From Climacium dendroides (lineage: Eukaryota; Streptophyta; Bryopsida; Hypnales; Climaciaceae): a stretch of DNA of 64,000 nt. Every line of letters begins with the position of its first letter. Position 1 is the stretch's first letter. Shown in pieces: positions 38,469 to 49,104 of the stretch. A model generated the notes under the pieces. That model had not been told where the DNA came from. It did not search any database and saw only the letters and a program-made list of their open reading frames with translations. The position numbers and the translations under genes are program-made. The stretch spans positions 5,332,001 through 5,396,000 of the forward strand of contig OX467090.1 in the NCBI GenBank assembly GCA_950106755.1. Direction: 5' to 3'.

Positions 38469-39064
38469 ATTGCATTTCAAAGCTTTTATGTAATAAAAAA
38501 TTAAAAAAATATTTTTACTTTTCATAGTATTTTGACTATAGCAACTACACAAAGTACACTAGTAGATATGAAAAGAGATTTAAGGTGGGATTAGCCATCA
38601 CTTCTTTTCCGATTGCAACAATACAAAGCATATACTAGTAAATTGCAAATTTGACTTGTGACCACGTGCCTTTGTGTAGGATAAGATTGATCATGCATAC
38701 ACATTTCAAAAAGTGGCATCTATATCTTAAATTTGGCTATTTATTTTTGTTTTGTTTTGTTTGTTTGTCACATTGAGATCTCCCGGACCGTGTGTCCTCC
38801 GGTCCCGTGCTTGGTACCATCGGAAAGCCCTTGGTGAGGAGGGGTGCACCAACTTAGTTTCGTGGCGTTCAGATGTACAATGTGAAAGTTATTGAATTTT
38901 GAAATTTTTATGAACTAAGAAATTAGAAAATTACTTTTACTTTTGTTTTGACTGTGACTGTGGCAACGGCACAAGGTACAGGACCAAGGATTATTTGGGG
39001 CAGGGTAGTTTGTACTATAGATGATTTGTATAGATGATTTGCACAACTATCTATGCAAAAAATA
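38469..39064. other. Intergenic DNA, nothing recognised
   Basis: Contains TTTGTTTGTCACATTGAGATCTC followed by GGTGCACC-type phrases that echo 37760-37870, so an older diverged duplication is likely. No gene seen. Confidence 0.4.
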
Positions 39065-39338
39065 AATTAAAAACTTGTGAGCACTCTTGTACTAAGCCAA
39101 GCTGGTACCATTTTTAAGCTCTTGATCAATGAGATTGTTTCAGATATGTTATCTTCTTGTAAACAACTCCACTTCTTATCTTCTACAATTTGGGTGCTTC
39201 TCCATTGACACTTTTTTCCTCACAGAAGACACATTTTTTTCAACAGGGTTGAATTCTGACAAACAAACTGAAGTCTGGGATTTTAAAAATATGTCGATTG
39301 TTCAATGCTGCACAAATGAACACTCAGGATTCTGAGAA
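39065..39338. repeat. Dispersed repeat (partner inverted at 28125-28335)
   Basis: Inverted relative of the 28-kb segment. The two share the blocks named there. A 68-codon frame runs through it but does not persist in the partner. Confidence 0.6.
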
Positions 39339-39368
39339 TTTCAGCCCATACTCTGGCTCGTTAGTAGT

Positions 39369-39737
39369 AAGGTAGAACTACCCAATACCACCATTTACCC
39401 AATTTCTCCACCTACAGGTTCCTCCCATTTCCGTCACTGGCCCATCTTATTACCATAATCTTACTCATCCATGATCATGATGGCAATGCACTAGGGAGTG
39501 GATACATCAGTCCACTCTTCAACAATGGTCTGGTCATGCTTTACCAAGGGTCTACTCACAGTTTTACATTTCAGCTTTGAAAAATCACAAAAAATTCAAT
39601 TCTTGTCATAATGTCTTCATTTTTTTGCAATTGACTTCTTTCAAACAATTCAATCTCTGATAAATATGAGAGCTCATAAATAGCTTCTCCAAAGTACCTA
39701 GATAGCAAATCTGTATGGTAATGGGTAGTTCTACCTT
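39369..39737. mobile_element. MITE, 369 bp, TIR AAGGTAGAACTACCCA
   Basis: AAGGTAGAACTACCCA at the left and TGGGTAGTTCTACCTT at the right are exact reverse complements over 16 bp. AGTAGT is present on both sides (39363-39368 and 39738-39743), although that motif is low-complexity. The interior has no coding frame. Confidence 0.85.
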
Positions 39738-39768
39738 AGTAGTAGTTTTTTTGAAGCCACATACTCTA

Positions 39769-40118
39769 CAGTACACTAATGATGATAAATAATGTTATGT
39801 TGTGATTAGTGTTATCTGGACTTTTATCCTGGTCACTCTAAACTTCAATTAGTTGGCATTTAGTGTTGTGTTCATTTTTCTTAGCAGTAACCTTTTTGAA
39901 CATGTAATAGGTTTCTTGGGTTCATACGTTTTTCTTTGCATTTTGATGAAATAGTTAGGTAACACTAAATGTAAACTTGTAAAAAATTTATACCCAATAG
40001 TTGACAAATAGTGTCTATGTTGACATTTAGTGTTGATAACATTAACCGGATTGTTGACAATTAGTGTTATGCTTCGTGATTAGTGTTGCCAACACTATTT
40101 ATCATCATTAGTGTACTG
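39769..40118. mobile_element. MITE, 350 bp, with many internal AGTGTT/AACACT motifs
   Basis: Left CAGTACACTAATGATGATAA and right TTATCATCATTAGTGTACTG are inverted and the pairing extends to about 27 bp with one mismatch. The interior is full of AGTGTT or AACACT hexamers, as in subterminal transposase-binding repeats. It lies only 31 bp from the preceding MITE. No clean target duplication found. Confidence 0.82.
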
Positions 40119-40156
40119 AGCAAGTTGACTCTGCAGGTGAAGCAAGAGCAAAATAG

Positions 40157-40470
40157 TTAACCCCTAAATGTGCAGAGTCTTCTCCAGAATTGACAATTTG
40201 GGAAAATCATTATAAAGTATTATTTGGAAGCATAGTTTGGAATTGATAAGGTAAACCTACCTATGACAACTAGATTGAGTGGTGGTTTGTTTTGTTGCCA
40301 TTAGCAAAAAAGATTTAGATTTTTTTCCCATATAAAGACAAATGTGGGAAATGAAGGAAGCAATTGAAATTTTAATTTTTAAGACAAAGTATGAATTTGT
40401 TATGAATTTTTGAAGTGTATTGTCCATTTGGTCCAAAAGAGTCTTTAGACTACCCCAAATTAGTAAAAAG
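40157..40470. repeat. Dispersed repeat (partner inverted at 34225-34440)
   Basis: Opens TTAACCCCTAAATG at 40157. The 40340-40460 part (GACAAAGTATGAATTTGTTA, TGAAGTGTATTGTCCATTTG) is the inverse of 34300-34430. Confidence 0.55.
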
Positions 40471-41596
40471 TGTTTCTATTGTGGTCATCTTACCACCTAA
40501 AGTAGTTGCAACATTTCCTAATATGACTACAAGATTTTCTAACATGGCCATTAGATGAAGGAATTAAAAAATATTTTTTTATGATGAATTTACACTAGAA
40601 AGGTATAAGTGTCCTTTGACAGTCATTAATAACTCCATGACCATCTCCCAAGGCATGGATTATGGCCACAAATCAACCTAATGTAGTCCTAATCCCATTC
40701 ATTAGAAAAATATGCCACAGGTTGATGTAAGACTCTAATAAATAGTTTCCTAGGTGCTTGTCATGGATGGTTTGCCTATCAAGCAGGTTTACCTTATACC
40801 AATGAAAGTTGTAGGTTCTGAATTTTGAGATTCCATCCGTATGGTTAGATCCACCAATGCTATCATCAATATTTTTTATGAATTTTGAAAGGAAAATTTT
40901 AAAATTCCTTTGAAATTCAATTTCAAGCAAAATAGTATCATTTTATAAGTAAAAACATGTTGGAATGGCATTAGATGTTTTTAAGCTATAGTAGAGGTCC
41001 ATTTCAAGCCTATTACCAATGTTAGGAACAAGCCATTGTTGTCCAAAATTTTAAAGTATTAAAAAACATTTAAAAATATTGAAATTTTAATTAAAATTTT
41101 TAATTTGAAAATAACATTACTATTATTTTTAATTCAAAAAAATAAAATTATTATTTGTATTGTTATTTGACGTGGTAGTCACTCGACCACATTAGACTGC
41201 TATTGCAACAAAGTTCCTATCGGGGTTCCTATAGTCCAAGAAATCATAGGAACTCGCAGCCTTCTAAATGTTCTATCTTTCATTTGATGGATTTGAAAGG
41301 AGTTTCTCTTGGCATGGTAATTTTTTGAAGTTTTTGTATTCTTTACGTCTATGTCTTCATTTTTGCAAACCAATGTCAATGCAATTTTGGCTTGGTTAAA
41401 TACTTGACATACTTTCGCATTTGTAATTTTAGAGAAATATTTACTCTAGTAACACCAAATCCAACAGGTAGATAGGGCAAGAACTTGACAAAGTGTCTCC
41501 ACATATTAAGATTACTTTCATCCAAGCAACAACAAGAAAAAAACAAAAAAATGAATTTGTTTAGTGTCTAGAAATTAGATGTCAGAGCGCTTAGGG
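40471..41596. other. AT-rich intergenic DNA, nothing recognised
   Basis: No gene or clear element boundary. The segment at about 41170-41230 (GTGGTAGTCACTCGACCACA) is a small GC island without coding signal. Confidence 0.45.
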
Positions 41597-41600
41597 TTAA

Positions 41601-42246
41601 CCTCCAAATGCACAAGGCACCAAATTTTGGTGTCAACAATACTTTGAAGTTAAATAAAACCTTACCAAGTTATTATTTTTAATACTTTATATTCTTGAAA
41701 ATTTCTTTTTAAAGTCATAAACTAGCATAAAAAAACTAATTTTGAAAATGAATAATATTAATTTTTCTATTCAAGATTTTGTACTAGGGTGTCCATTTCA
41801 AATCTTTCTTTTCTAGTATTGAGGGCTCTTGGATATGAGCCTCAAATATACTAGAATTTGGAGAAAAAAATCACATTAGAAATTCATTTCAAAAAAATTG
41901 TAGAGTAGATTTCAAAAGCCATGAATTGATTGTGATTGTGCATGTTATGTCCTTTAACCTCATTTTTTTTAGTGACCATTATTTTAGATTTGACTTGTGC
42001 GAAGAGGATTGAAAGAGTTTAAATCACTTTTGCAGTTTTAACATCTTCATGATCAAACATTATAATCTTTCAATCTATAAGTGATCTTGTTATATTTTTT
42101 CCATTATTGTAATTTTCAATATGCCTAGTTTAAATTTGAATGGTTATAATTCAATTTTTTTTATAAAACTTATCAAAAGTGTTAGCTTTTTGTTTAATTT
42201 AGAATAAATTCCAAGAAGGTCAATAAAGACCTCGTGCATTTAGGGG
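41601..42246. mobile_element. TTAA-flanked non-autonomous element, copy B, 646 bp
   Basis: The element starts CCTCCAAATGCACAAGG right after TTAA (41597-41600) and ends CTCGTGCATTTAGGGG right before TTAA (42247-42250). The inverted ends match at most positions (CCCCTAAATGCACGAGG when flipped). The body matches 29048-29885 without the nested MITE. Confidence 0.75.
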
Positions 42247-42250
42247 TTAA

Positions 42251-42792
42251 GGCCATGGGCACCTCCAAATGCACCACTAACCCTAAACTGCCATCTTCAC
42301 TTTGTGTACATCTCCAAAATCAATTATGTACCTATGTGGAAGAAACAATTTTAAAAACAAACTTACTTTGTTCCTTCATAACTTTTGCATACATTAGACC
42401 CCAAAACTAAAGAAATTTGCCCCTTGAAAACCCACAACTTACTAATCTAGTTTGCCATGCACTACTAAAAAATTTAGTTTTTCTGTTGTTTTGGTCGTGT
42501 TGATCCAATTAAAATTTGATAGAAATCTTATAGTATCATTGGCCTATGATGCCTCATGTTTCTACCTCTGAAAAGTTAATTTAACAATTGAATCTAGGCA
42601 CACTAATTGTTATATATAATTGCATTTTTATACGAGAAGTAAAAGAAACTATTAATTATATTTTCATTTCTTTAGAGGCTCTTCTTTGCCCTGAAGTCAT
42701 CCAATTAAATTCTAGAAGTAAATATTATTCTTCCGTCCTATAATAGTAGAAAAATGAAATATAAAAAACACATAATTATCAAATTGATTTAA
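42251..42792. repeat. Dispersed repeat segment related to 47300-47410
   Basis: AACTGCCATCTTCACTTTGT, then CATCTCCAAAATCAATTATG and CCTATGTGGAAGAAACA, are the inverse of text inside the MITE at 47143-47413, so 42290-42380 is a diverged relative of that element. The rest of the interval has no recognisable content. Confidence 0.5.
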
Positions 42793-43735
42793 TCCCTAAA
42801 GGATTTTGATTATGTGTTCACCAAAAATGCTCCAAAACTGCCATCTCTAGTACAAGTATCAAATTTTTGAAAAAAAAGTCATTTTTGATACATCTAACCA
42901 TAGGATCTTATATTAATTTGGTTTGAGAAGATGTAGAAAAATTTTCAGAAATTTTCACTATGTAGATTGCAAGATATTAGTGTTTGAAATAGCAATAATC
43001 CTTTTTTTGTCCCTGCGAAAACCCAGGCAGCTACTGTTCTTAAGGTCAGATCATTATGAAAAAATGTTCAAAATGGTGGTCACTCTTTGGATTCATTCTC
43101 CAAGTCAAGTTGACTACATGCTTGAAAATTTTCAAATCATTTGGAATTGTACAACATGTAGGAAAAAAATAGAAAGTAGAAAGAAGTAGAAAATGATTCA
43201 AAATACAAAATTGTTAACAATTTATTTATGAAATTGAAAAATGTCAATCCCAATGTTTGTAATGTTTTAATAAATATTCTACACCCAATTATTTTATTTT
43301 TTTCAAAAATATTAAAAATTGAGTTAAATAAAGGACTTTGAAGTTTATTTTAGAGTATAGATTTCATAACTACCTTCAAACTACCCACAACTAAAACTCC
43401 TCATAACTTTCATCTCATTAATCAAAATGGAATGATTCAAAGATATTCATGTATAAATAAATCTAGAAAATCAATTTCAAATTTTTATTTTTTTAAAAAG
43501 TGACTTTTAAAGAAGCTTTTTTTTGCCCAGATTGCCCATAGAATAAAGAAAACTACATATCATACAATAACTTTTTAACCATGTAGTCAGAAGTTATGAA
43601 AATTGTTGGGCCTTAAAGCTACTCCTTGGACACATGTTGTGTGAAAATTTTAATGAAAAAAAATGAAAATTCCATTCATAGTGAGCTGCCCAAAATTGTT
43701 ATGTTGCCAAAAAACATTGTTTAGTCCTTTGGGGG
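42793..43735. mobile_element. TTAA-flanked non-autonomous element of the 0.93-kb family, copy 3
   Basis: Left TTAA then TCCCTAAAGG. Right CCTTTGGGGG then TTAA (43736-43739). The interior follows the same block order as the copies at 21979 and 44439 (AAAACTGCCATCTCTAG, CCATAGGATCTTATA, GTAGATTGCAAGATATTAG). No coding capacity. Confidence 0.65.
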
Positions 43736-43769
43736 TTAACTTGTGCAATGCTTCTTTCTTGACTAATGA

Positions 43770-44050
43770 TCAAGACCTTTTTTTTCATTTTTTAAGAAGT
43801 GCCAAAGTGACGATATAAAATGTTATAGTGGTGCTCCAAATTTCAACATTCATCCACATATTGGATAGAAAATATCACATTAGCACATATCACATGTCTA
43901 TAATTCGGTTTCCATCTACAATTTGGCAATTTCATCCACAATTTTTCTTAATTCAAAGTGTTTTGACAATTTCATTCAAGTTTTTTGGTATTTTTTCTGG
44001 TATTTTTAAGCCAAATTATTTTTGCCGGTGCAATTTGGCACCAAAAAGGA
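43770..44050. repeat. Left arm of a long inverted repeat
   Basis: About 280 bp that recurs inverted at 46378-46660 (TTTTTTAAGAAGTGCCAAAG against CTTTGGTACTTCTTAAAAAA, and ATTGGATAGAAAATATCACA against TGTGATATTTTCTATCCAAT). The arms enclose 2.3 kb that holds two other elements. The arm ends next to a poly-A run at 44048-44066. Confidence 0.8.
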
Positions 44051-44438
44051 AAAAAAAAAAAAAAAAGCGCAGCGTGTGATTTCAAGGCCATCCTTCTGAA
44101 TTGGCAGGGACTGAGAGAAACTCCCGTGTAATATGCAGGAGGGACTGTTTTGAGAAGAGCAAAAATAGCTAACTAAAGTACTTCAATTTTAATAAATTAT
44201 TATAACATTAAAAAGAAATTTTAATAAAGCTTTTACAATGAAGAGCTAGGGCTGAGATTTTTAATGAATTTCAATACGGACCTTGTCTAAGAAAGTCTGA
44301 TTTTACTAAAAACTTGTTCTGTCAACTTCTTGTTTCTTTAAGAGCATTAGAATCTTGAAAGTGAGATCTTTCCTATTAAACTATTAAATTCTAAACCTAC
44401 CAACTGCTTATTAATGATACAGTTTGAAACACTTTTAA

Positions 44439-45371
44439 CCCCTAAACAACCAAGGCCTTATTTCTGCCAAAAAACACTCAAAACTGCCATTTCTGTAGCA
44501 AAGAGTAAAAAAAATTGAATATTATTTTTTCTACACATCCAACCGTAGGATCTTATACCAAACTAGTATGAAAATGTGTGGAAAAAATTTCAGAAATTTT
44601 GACCACGTAGATTAAAAGATATTTGTGTTTATAGTGAAAAAAACAATTTTTTCAAAACCTTGTGGGACTGGATTATTTGACTTTGAGCTTTTTTAACTTA
44701 AATCTTTTGCATTACAGAGTTTTGAGCTTTAAATCCTTATTGTGGGAAATTGAGTTGAGAGTCTAGGGGAAAAAAATAAAATAAAATTTAAATTAATTTT
44801 CATGCTTAAAAATATTGTTAAGTAGAAGTAGATATGAGAATGAAGGAAAATCTAAATTATTAATATCTTTAAGATGGAATTAAAATGCACTAATCCCAAT
44901 GGTGAGATTGTTCTAGCAAGCAAACAAAATCATGTAAATTTTTTTTTTCAAAAAAATTGTAAAAATGGCATTCAAAAATGAATTCTATAAGTTATTTTTG
45001 CAGGAAGATGCTCTAATTGCCCGATAAACAAGATTGTCCATAATTTTCTCATAATAAGTCCAAATGGAATTAATCAAAGCTTCCCATGCAGACAAAAATA
45101 CAATCTACAAGGAAAAAAATCCAAAAAAGAAAAATTCAAAATTTTGCAAATTTTTTTTTGCTGCCTGGACTACCCCTGTCCCCTATTTTGAGCTTATTTG
45201 GCCATAACTTTTCTTTCCGGGCACCAAATGTGAAAAAAATTATATTCCCACAAAGCTCATCAATTTTTCTATCTTCAAAAAAAGTTTCAAAAGATCATGA
45301 CAAAATTTCAGCCCATAGGTACCTACCCGAAATCCAATTTGTCCCCCGAAGAGACAATGGTCCTTTAGGGG
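44439..45371. mobile_element. TTAA-flanked non-autonomous element of the 0.93-kb family, copy 4 (best ends)
   Basis: Begins CCCCTAAACAACCAAGGCC directly after TTAA (44435-44438) and ends GGTCCTTTAGGGG directly before TTAA (45372-45375). It is the clearest copy of the family, about 933 bp, and non-coding. Confidence 0.75.
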
Positions 45372-45462
45372 TTAATGTATAGCCAGTTTTGCAAGAATGA
45401 CAAATGATCAAAGCTTGCAATGTCCATGATGCTTGTGTTCATGATACTAATACTCCACAATT

Positions 45463-46028
45463 CTCAAGGGGTGCACTTAGTTCTACTACAACAAACCATG
45501 TGCGAACAAGTGATTTCTAATAAACTATAACTTTAACTTCAAATTTTGAGCATTGTTTACTAATGACTATAGGATTCTATTCCCAAAATTTCAAACTCAA
45601 ATAAAATATGGAATGATTTCTAAAAGAGGTTAAAAATGCACTAAAATGACATGTTTTTTTAACTCAAATATTTTTAGAGAACACATTTAGATGACCATTG
45701 CATCAATACTCAACTCAAAATGAGCTTTTGATAAAGAGTTATTTTTAGGAATTTTTTGTTAATTTTTTAGACAATTTTTTCTTATATAATATAGAGGTGT
45801 GAAAGTTATTTTTTAGTTCTATAGTGTATCTTTTTATTTCAAAAATTTATAACTAATTATTATTAACAAATAAAAATATCAATAATTCAAAACATAAACT
45901 TTCAAAGTAGGAAAATCTATTCATATTTTTTTTCATTTAATTTTATTTAAAATTCAAAAAATATATAGGGGGTCCAAAGTTTTGTTCGCACATGGTTTTT
46001 AATGGACACTCTAAGTGACCCCCTTGAG
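45463..46028. mobile_element. hAT-like MITE, 566 bp, copy 2
   Basis: Ends CTCAAGGGGTGCACTTAG and, flipped, CTCAAGGGGGTCACTTAG. The two 8-bp flanks CCACAATT and CTCCAATT agree at six positions, so a decayed duplication is likely. Same interior as 37906-38468. Confidence 0.8.
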
Positions 46029-46377
46029 CTCCAATTTCAACTTTGTGAGAGTAATCAATGAATTTAATTCTTGTACCACATAGGCAACTTGAATGGCAAT
46101 TGATTGAATGCTTCATTAAAGTAGTTAGGTCATATAGGTGGTGAATGGTAATGAATACTAATACACAAATCCGAAAGCATGAATAGTTGAATGTAGTGAA
46201 TATAATAATAAGTCTAATCATTGACATGATTAGAAAGATGTTTTTAGAAGATAATTTTAAAATAAAAATTCAATAATTACAAAAAATCCCCCCTATTTGA
46301 GAAAAATCTCTTATTATAGGTTCTTAAAATAATTTCTAAGTACCCAAAACTATTATGATTGATATTAGGGCTTCTTT

Positions 46378-46660
46378 TTGACTTTTTGGTACTAGATTGA
46401 ACTAGAAAAAATAATTTGGCTAAAAAATACTAGAGAAAATTCCAAGAAACTTGGATGAAATTGCCAAAACACTTTGAATTAAAAAAAATCTTAGATGAAA
46501 TCGCCAAATTGTAGATGAAAATCAAATTATAGACATGTGTTGTGAGCTAATGTGATATTTTCTATCCAATATGTAAACGAATGTTGAAATTTGAAGCACC
46601 ACTATCAGTCTATATAATTTTATATTGCCACTTTGGTACTTCTTAAAAAATGAAAAAAAA
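46378..46660. repeat. Right arm of the long inverted repeat (with 43770-44050)
   Basis: Inverse of the 43770-44050 arm. The short open frames seen in both arms (QISTF..ILDRKYHIS) are mirror translations of the same repeat and are not independent genes. Confidence 0.8.
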
Positions 46661-47044
46661 ACCCTAATTGATATAAAACAAGAATGGAAACACCAGGGGA
46701 GGAAAATCACTTGCAACTCTACTTCTGCCCTCCTTACTTCCTATCTTTCACTAATTGCTATAGTTGTACATTAGGTAGGCACATGCTGAACCCTTATGAA
46801 AATAAGTAAACTCTCTATGATTCTTCTCAAGTCTTCTTTCCAACTATGATCTTATAATCTAAAAAATAAAGTAGCTTCCCTTCGTATAAATTAGAAAAAT
46901 TAAGAAAACACCTGCCTTATTATAATTGTGAGTTGCCACCCCAGGGAGGAACTACTTGGAGACATATGCATGTGTGAAGGATGAGAGAGCGAATACCACA
47001 GCAATTGGTAGAGAAAATGGTAGTAGCCGTGCACTTTGCAGGTA

Positions 47045-47690
47045 TTTGAGAAGCTACTAGGTCTGGTGAATTAGTACACCCTCAACTTCCTGGGAGAAGA
47101 TGAACTCGTAGGTTTTCTGTGGTTGAGAAGGAGACGTTATTAAGGTGGGTACACCTAAAACCGCCACTAATTGCTACTGAGCCTATTTCCTAGTATTAGA
47201 TTGGTAAAAATTTCATATGTTCTTGTTGGCAAGTGAAAGGAGGTTCCAACGCACCAGAGAACGTGGCATTTGGATACGGTATGCAAAAGTTATTAAGGAA
47301 CAAAGTTTGATTCTAAAAGCGTTTCTTCCACATAGGTACAGAACTGATTTTGGAGATGTATGTATGGTATAGATGGCAGTTTAAGGTCAGTGGCACATTT
47401 GGGTGTACCTACCTTACCTCATAATTTGGCAGCTCATATTCAGCCTGCTGATGAAGAATAATAAACACTCTTGAAAATTCTTGATTCAATGGTCTCCAAA
47501 TTAGCATTTTCTCCAATAACCTCCTTGAGCAGTTGAGCCTGAGTGGCGGCTCTTCCACTTCAGAGTCAATCTCATTCCCACCACCTCGTTCAATAATATT
47601 AGCTTGACTAAAATCTCAGATGTATTGGTAGTTTTACTCATTCATGCTAGACAGTACCATCAGTTCTGTTAAATTGACAGTGTTCCACTA
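47045..47690 (-). repeat. Inverted copy of the 26216-26530 segment, split by a MITE
   Basis: GGTCTGGTGAATTAGTACAC to GAGACGTTAT (47050-47140) and ACTCATAAT-like to the GACTAAAATCTCAGAT block (47417-47640) are the two halves of the 26-kb segment in inverse. The 270-bp MITE lies between them. Extra sequence at about 47470-47590 has no counterpart at 26 kb. Confidence 0.65.
47143..47413. mobile_element. MITE, about 270 bp, TTA target site
   Basis: Ends AGGTGGGTACACC and GGTGTACCTACC are inverted, with TTA on both sides (47140-47142 and 47414-47416). The undisturbed duplicate at about 26416 reads straight through as an empty site (GACGTTATTAACTCATAAT in the same orientation), confirming an insertion with a TTA duplication, as PIF/Harbinger-type elements make. 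Confidence 0.82.
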
Positions 47691-48207
47691 CTTTGACACT
47701 TCCTGCAGCTCAAGGATTGAAATGTAAATTTGTACTTGTCCTAGTTTGTAGAGCACTATGTACATAGATGTATGTCTGGTAGCGACGGGACGAAGCTAGT
47801 TTGCATGCCTAGAGCGGTGAGCGGTGAGCCTAGAGCGGTGAATGGAGAGCATAGAGCAGAAAAAAGAATAAAATAATGAACATTTAGTGGGAGTTTACCA
47901 AAAATAGAAATAAAAAAGGTTTGGATCCAAATTTAGTAATTATTTGGACCTATTACCGTTGAATAAGGGTGCTCCTATGACCGTGGGAATGAAATTATTC
48001 ACGCACTTTTGACCACTATTACTGTAGGATGGCAGCAAAATGTGAACAAAAATGTACACACCTTTGAAATTTTCAATGTCAATGATGATTCAATGAGTAG
48101 TCAAAATGTACAACAACAACTTCGTGGTGGCCCTTTTAGTCTCACTGCTGTTTTATTCAATCTAAAAAGAGAATTGTACAATGTAGCCCTCGGGCTCAAT
48201 AGCATCT
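47691..48207. other. 3' flank of the MULE locus, nothing recognised
   Basis: Contains two near-identical GAGCGGTGAG phrases at 47813-47840 and the short motif GGTAGCGACG, also seen at 26222 and 62458 near the two protease copies. No gene. Confidence 0.4.
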
Positions 48208-49104
48208 CTAAGTTGCTGGTTGCTTAAGTAGTACCATCTGAATAACGCGCTTAATTTCGTTGAAGCTGAAACTAGGAGCGTGCATAAAAACATCTATCTC
48301 ATTGTCCAATCCACAAACTACATGAAATATGTAGTACAGATGCTTACAATTTGTCCATTGTCCACGCTTTCCCAATGATTTGCCCAACATGTCTTTGAAG
48401 AAGGGGCATGAACAACTGGGAAACTGGCCAATCGTAATTAAATATTGCGAAATTTTGAAACCATTTCGGGACTCAAAGGTGATGATGCAACCCAAGGCAG
48501 GAATTGGTACCATAGAAACCTTCAAAATCTGCCCAATGACAGTAAGAGCAGATGCACAGGAATTGGCGTGCTTCGTTGAAGGTGCCTTTGGATTCCACCT
48601 GATGTTCTTCCCGAATCTGCGCTTCGGAAAGTCATTAGAGAACTCCGGGGTAGGATACTCTGACAAATCCACCAATGACCCCTCTTCTCTAAACAACTTC
48701 CTTGGAGAGAGCTCCAGACGTGGTGCCAATCGAAAATCAGCGTTCTCCAAGTCTAGAATCTCCTTCTGTGTGAGATTGGTGCCAATCTTGACAGGCCAAA
48801 CTTCTGGAATTGCAGGTTTGGAAACCACCCACTTACGAAGGGTACCCTTCACGCACCTCTCAATGTCATCGTTGCAGAAGAAGAACTGTATGCGCTCTTG
48901 TTTATTCTTCCTATTGTTGTGCATGATACCGTTGTAAGTTGGTGCAGCTGTACTCTTTCCATCCTGTACAATTCATGCCACACATTTCTTCTTGGTGATG
49001 GCCTTTTGAGCGAAGCAAGCCTTCGCTGACATCTTTGGAAGTTGCGCAATGTGCCATTCATGCTCATTGCATATTGTTTCTTGTACAACCCTCACATGCT
49101 CCAC

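Noticed and set aside
47045..47690. Coding exon shared with 26216-26530
   Set aside because: The open frame at 26 kb is not kept in the inverted copy, so similarity is better explained as a dispersed repeat.
48380..48937. 185-codon plus-strand frame opposite the MULE SWIM region
   Set aside because: It is the antisense of the SWIM-containing transposase frame, which has the conserved CxC...CxH finger.
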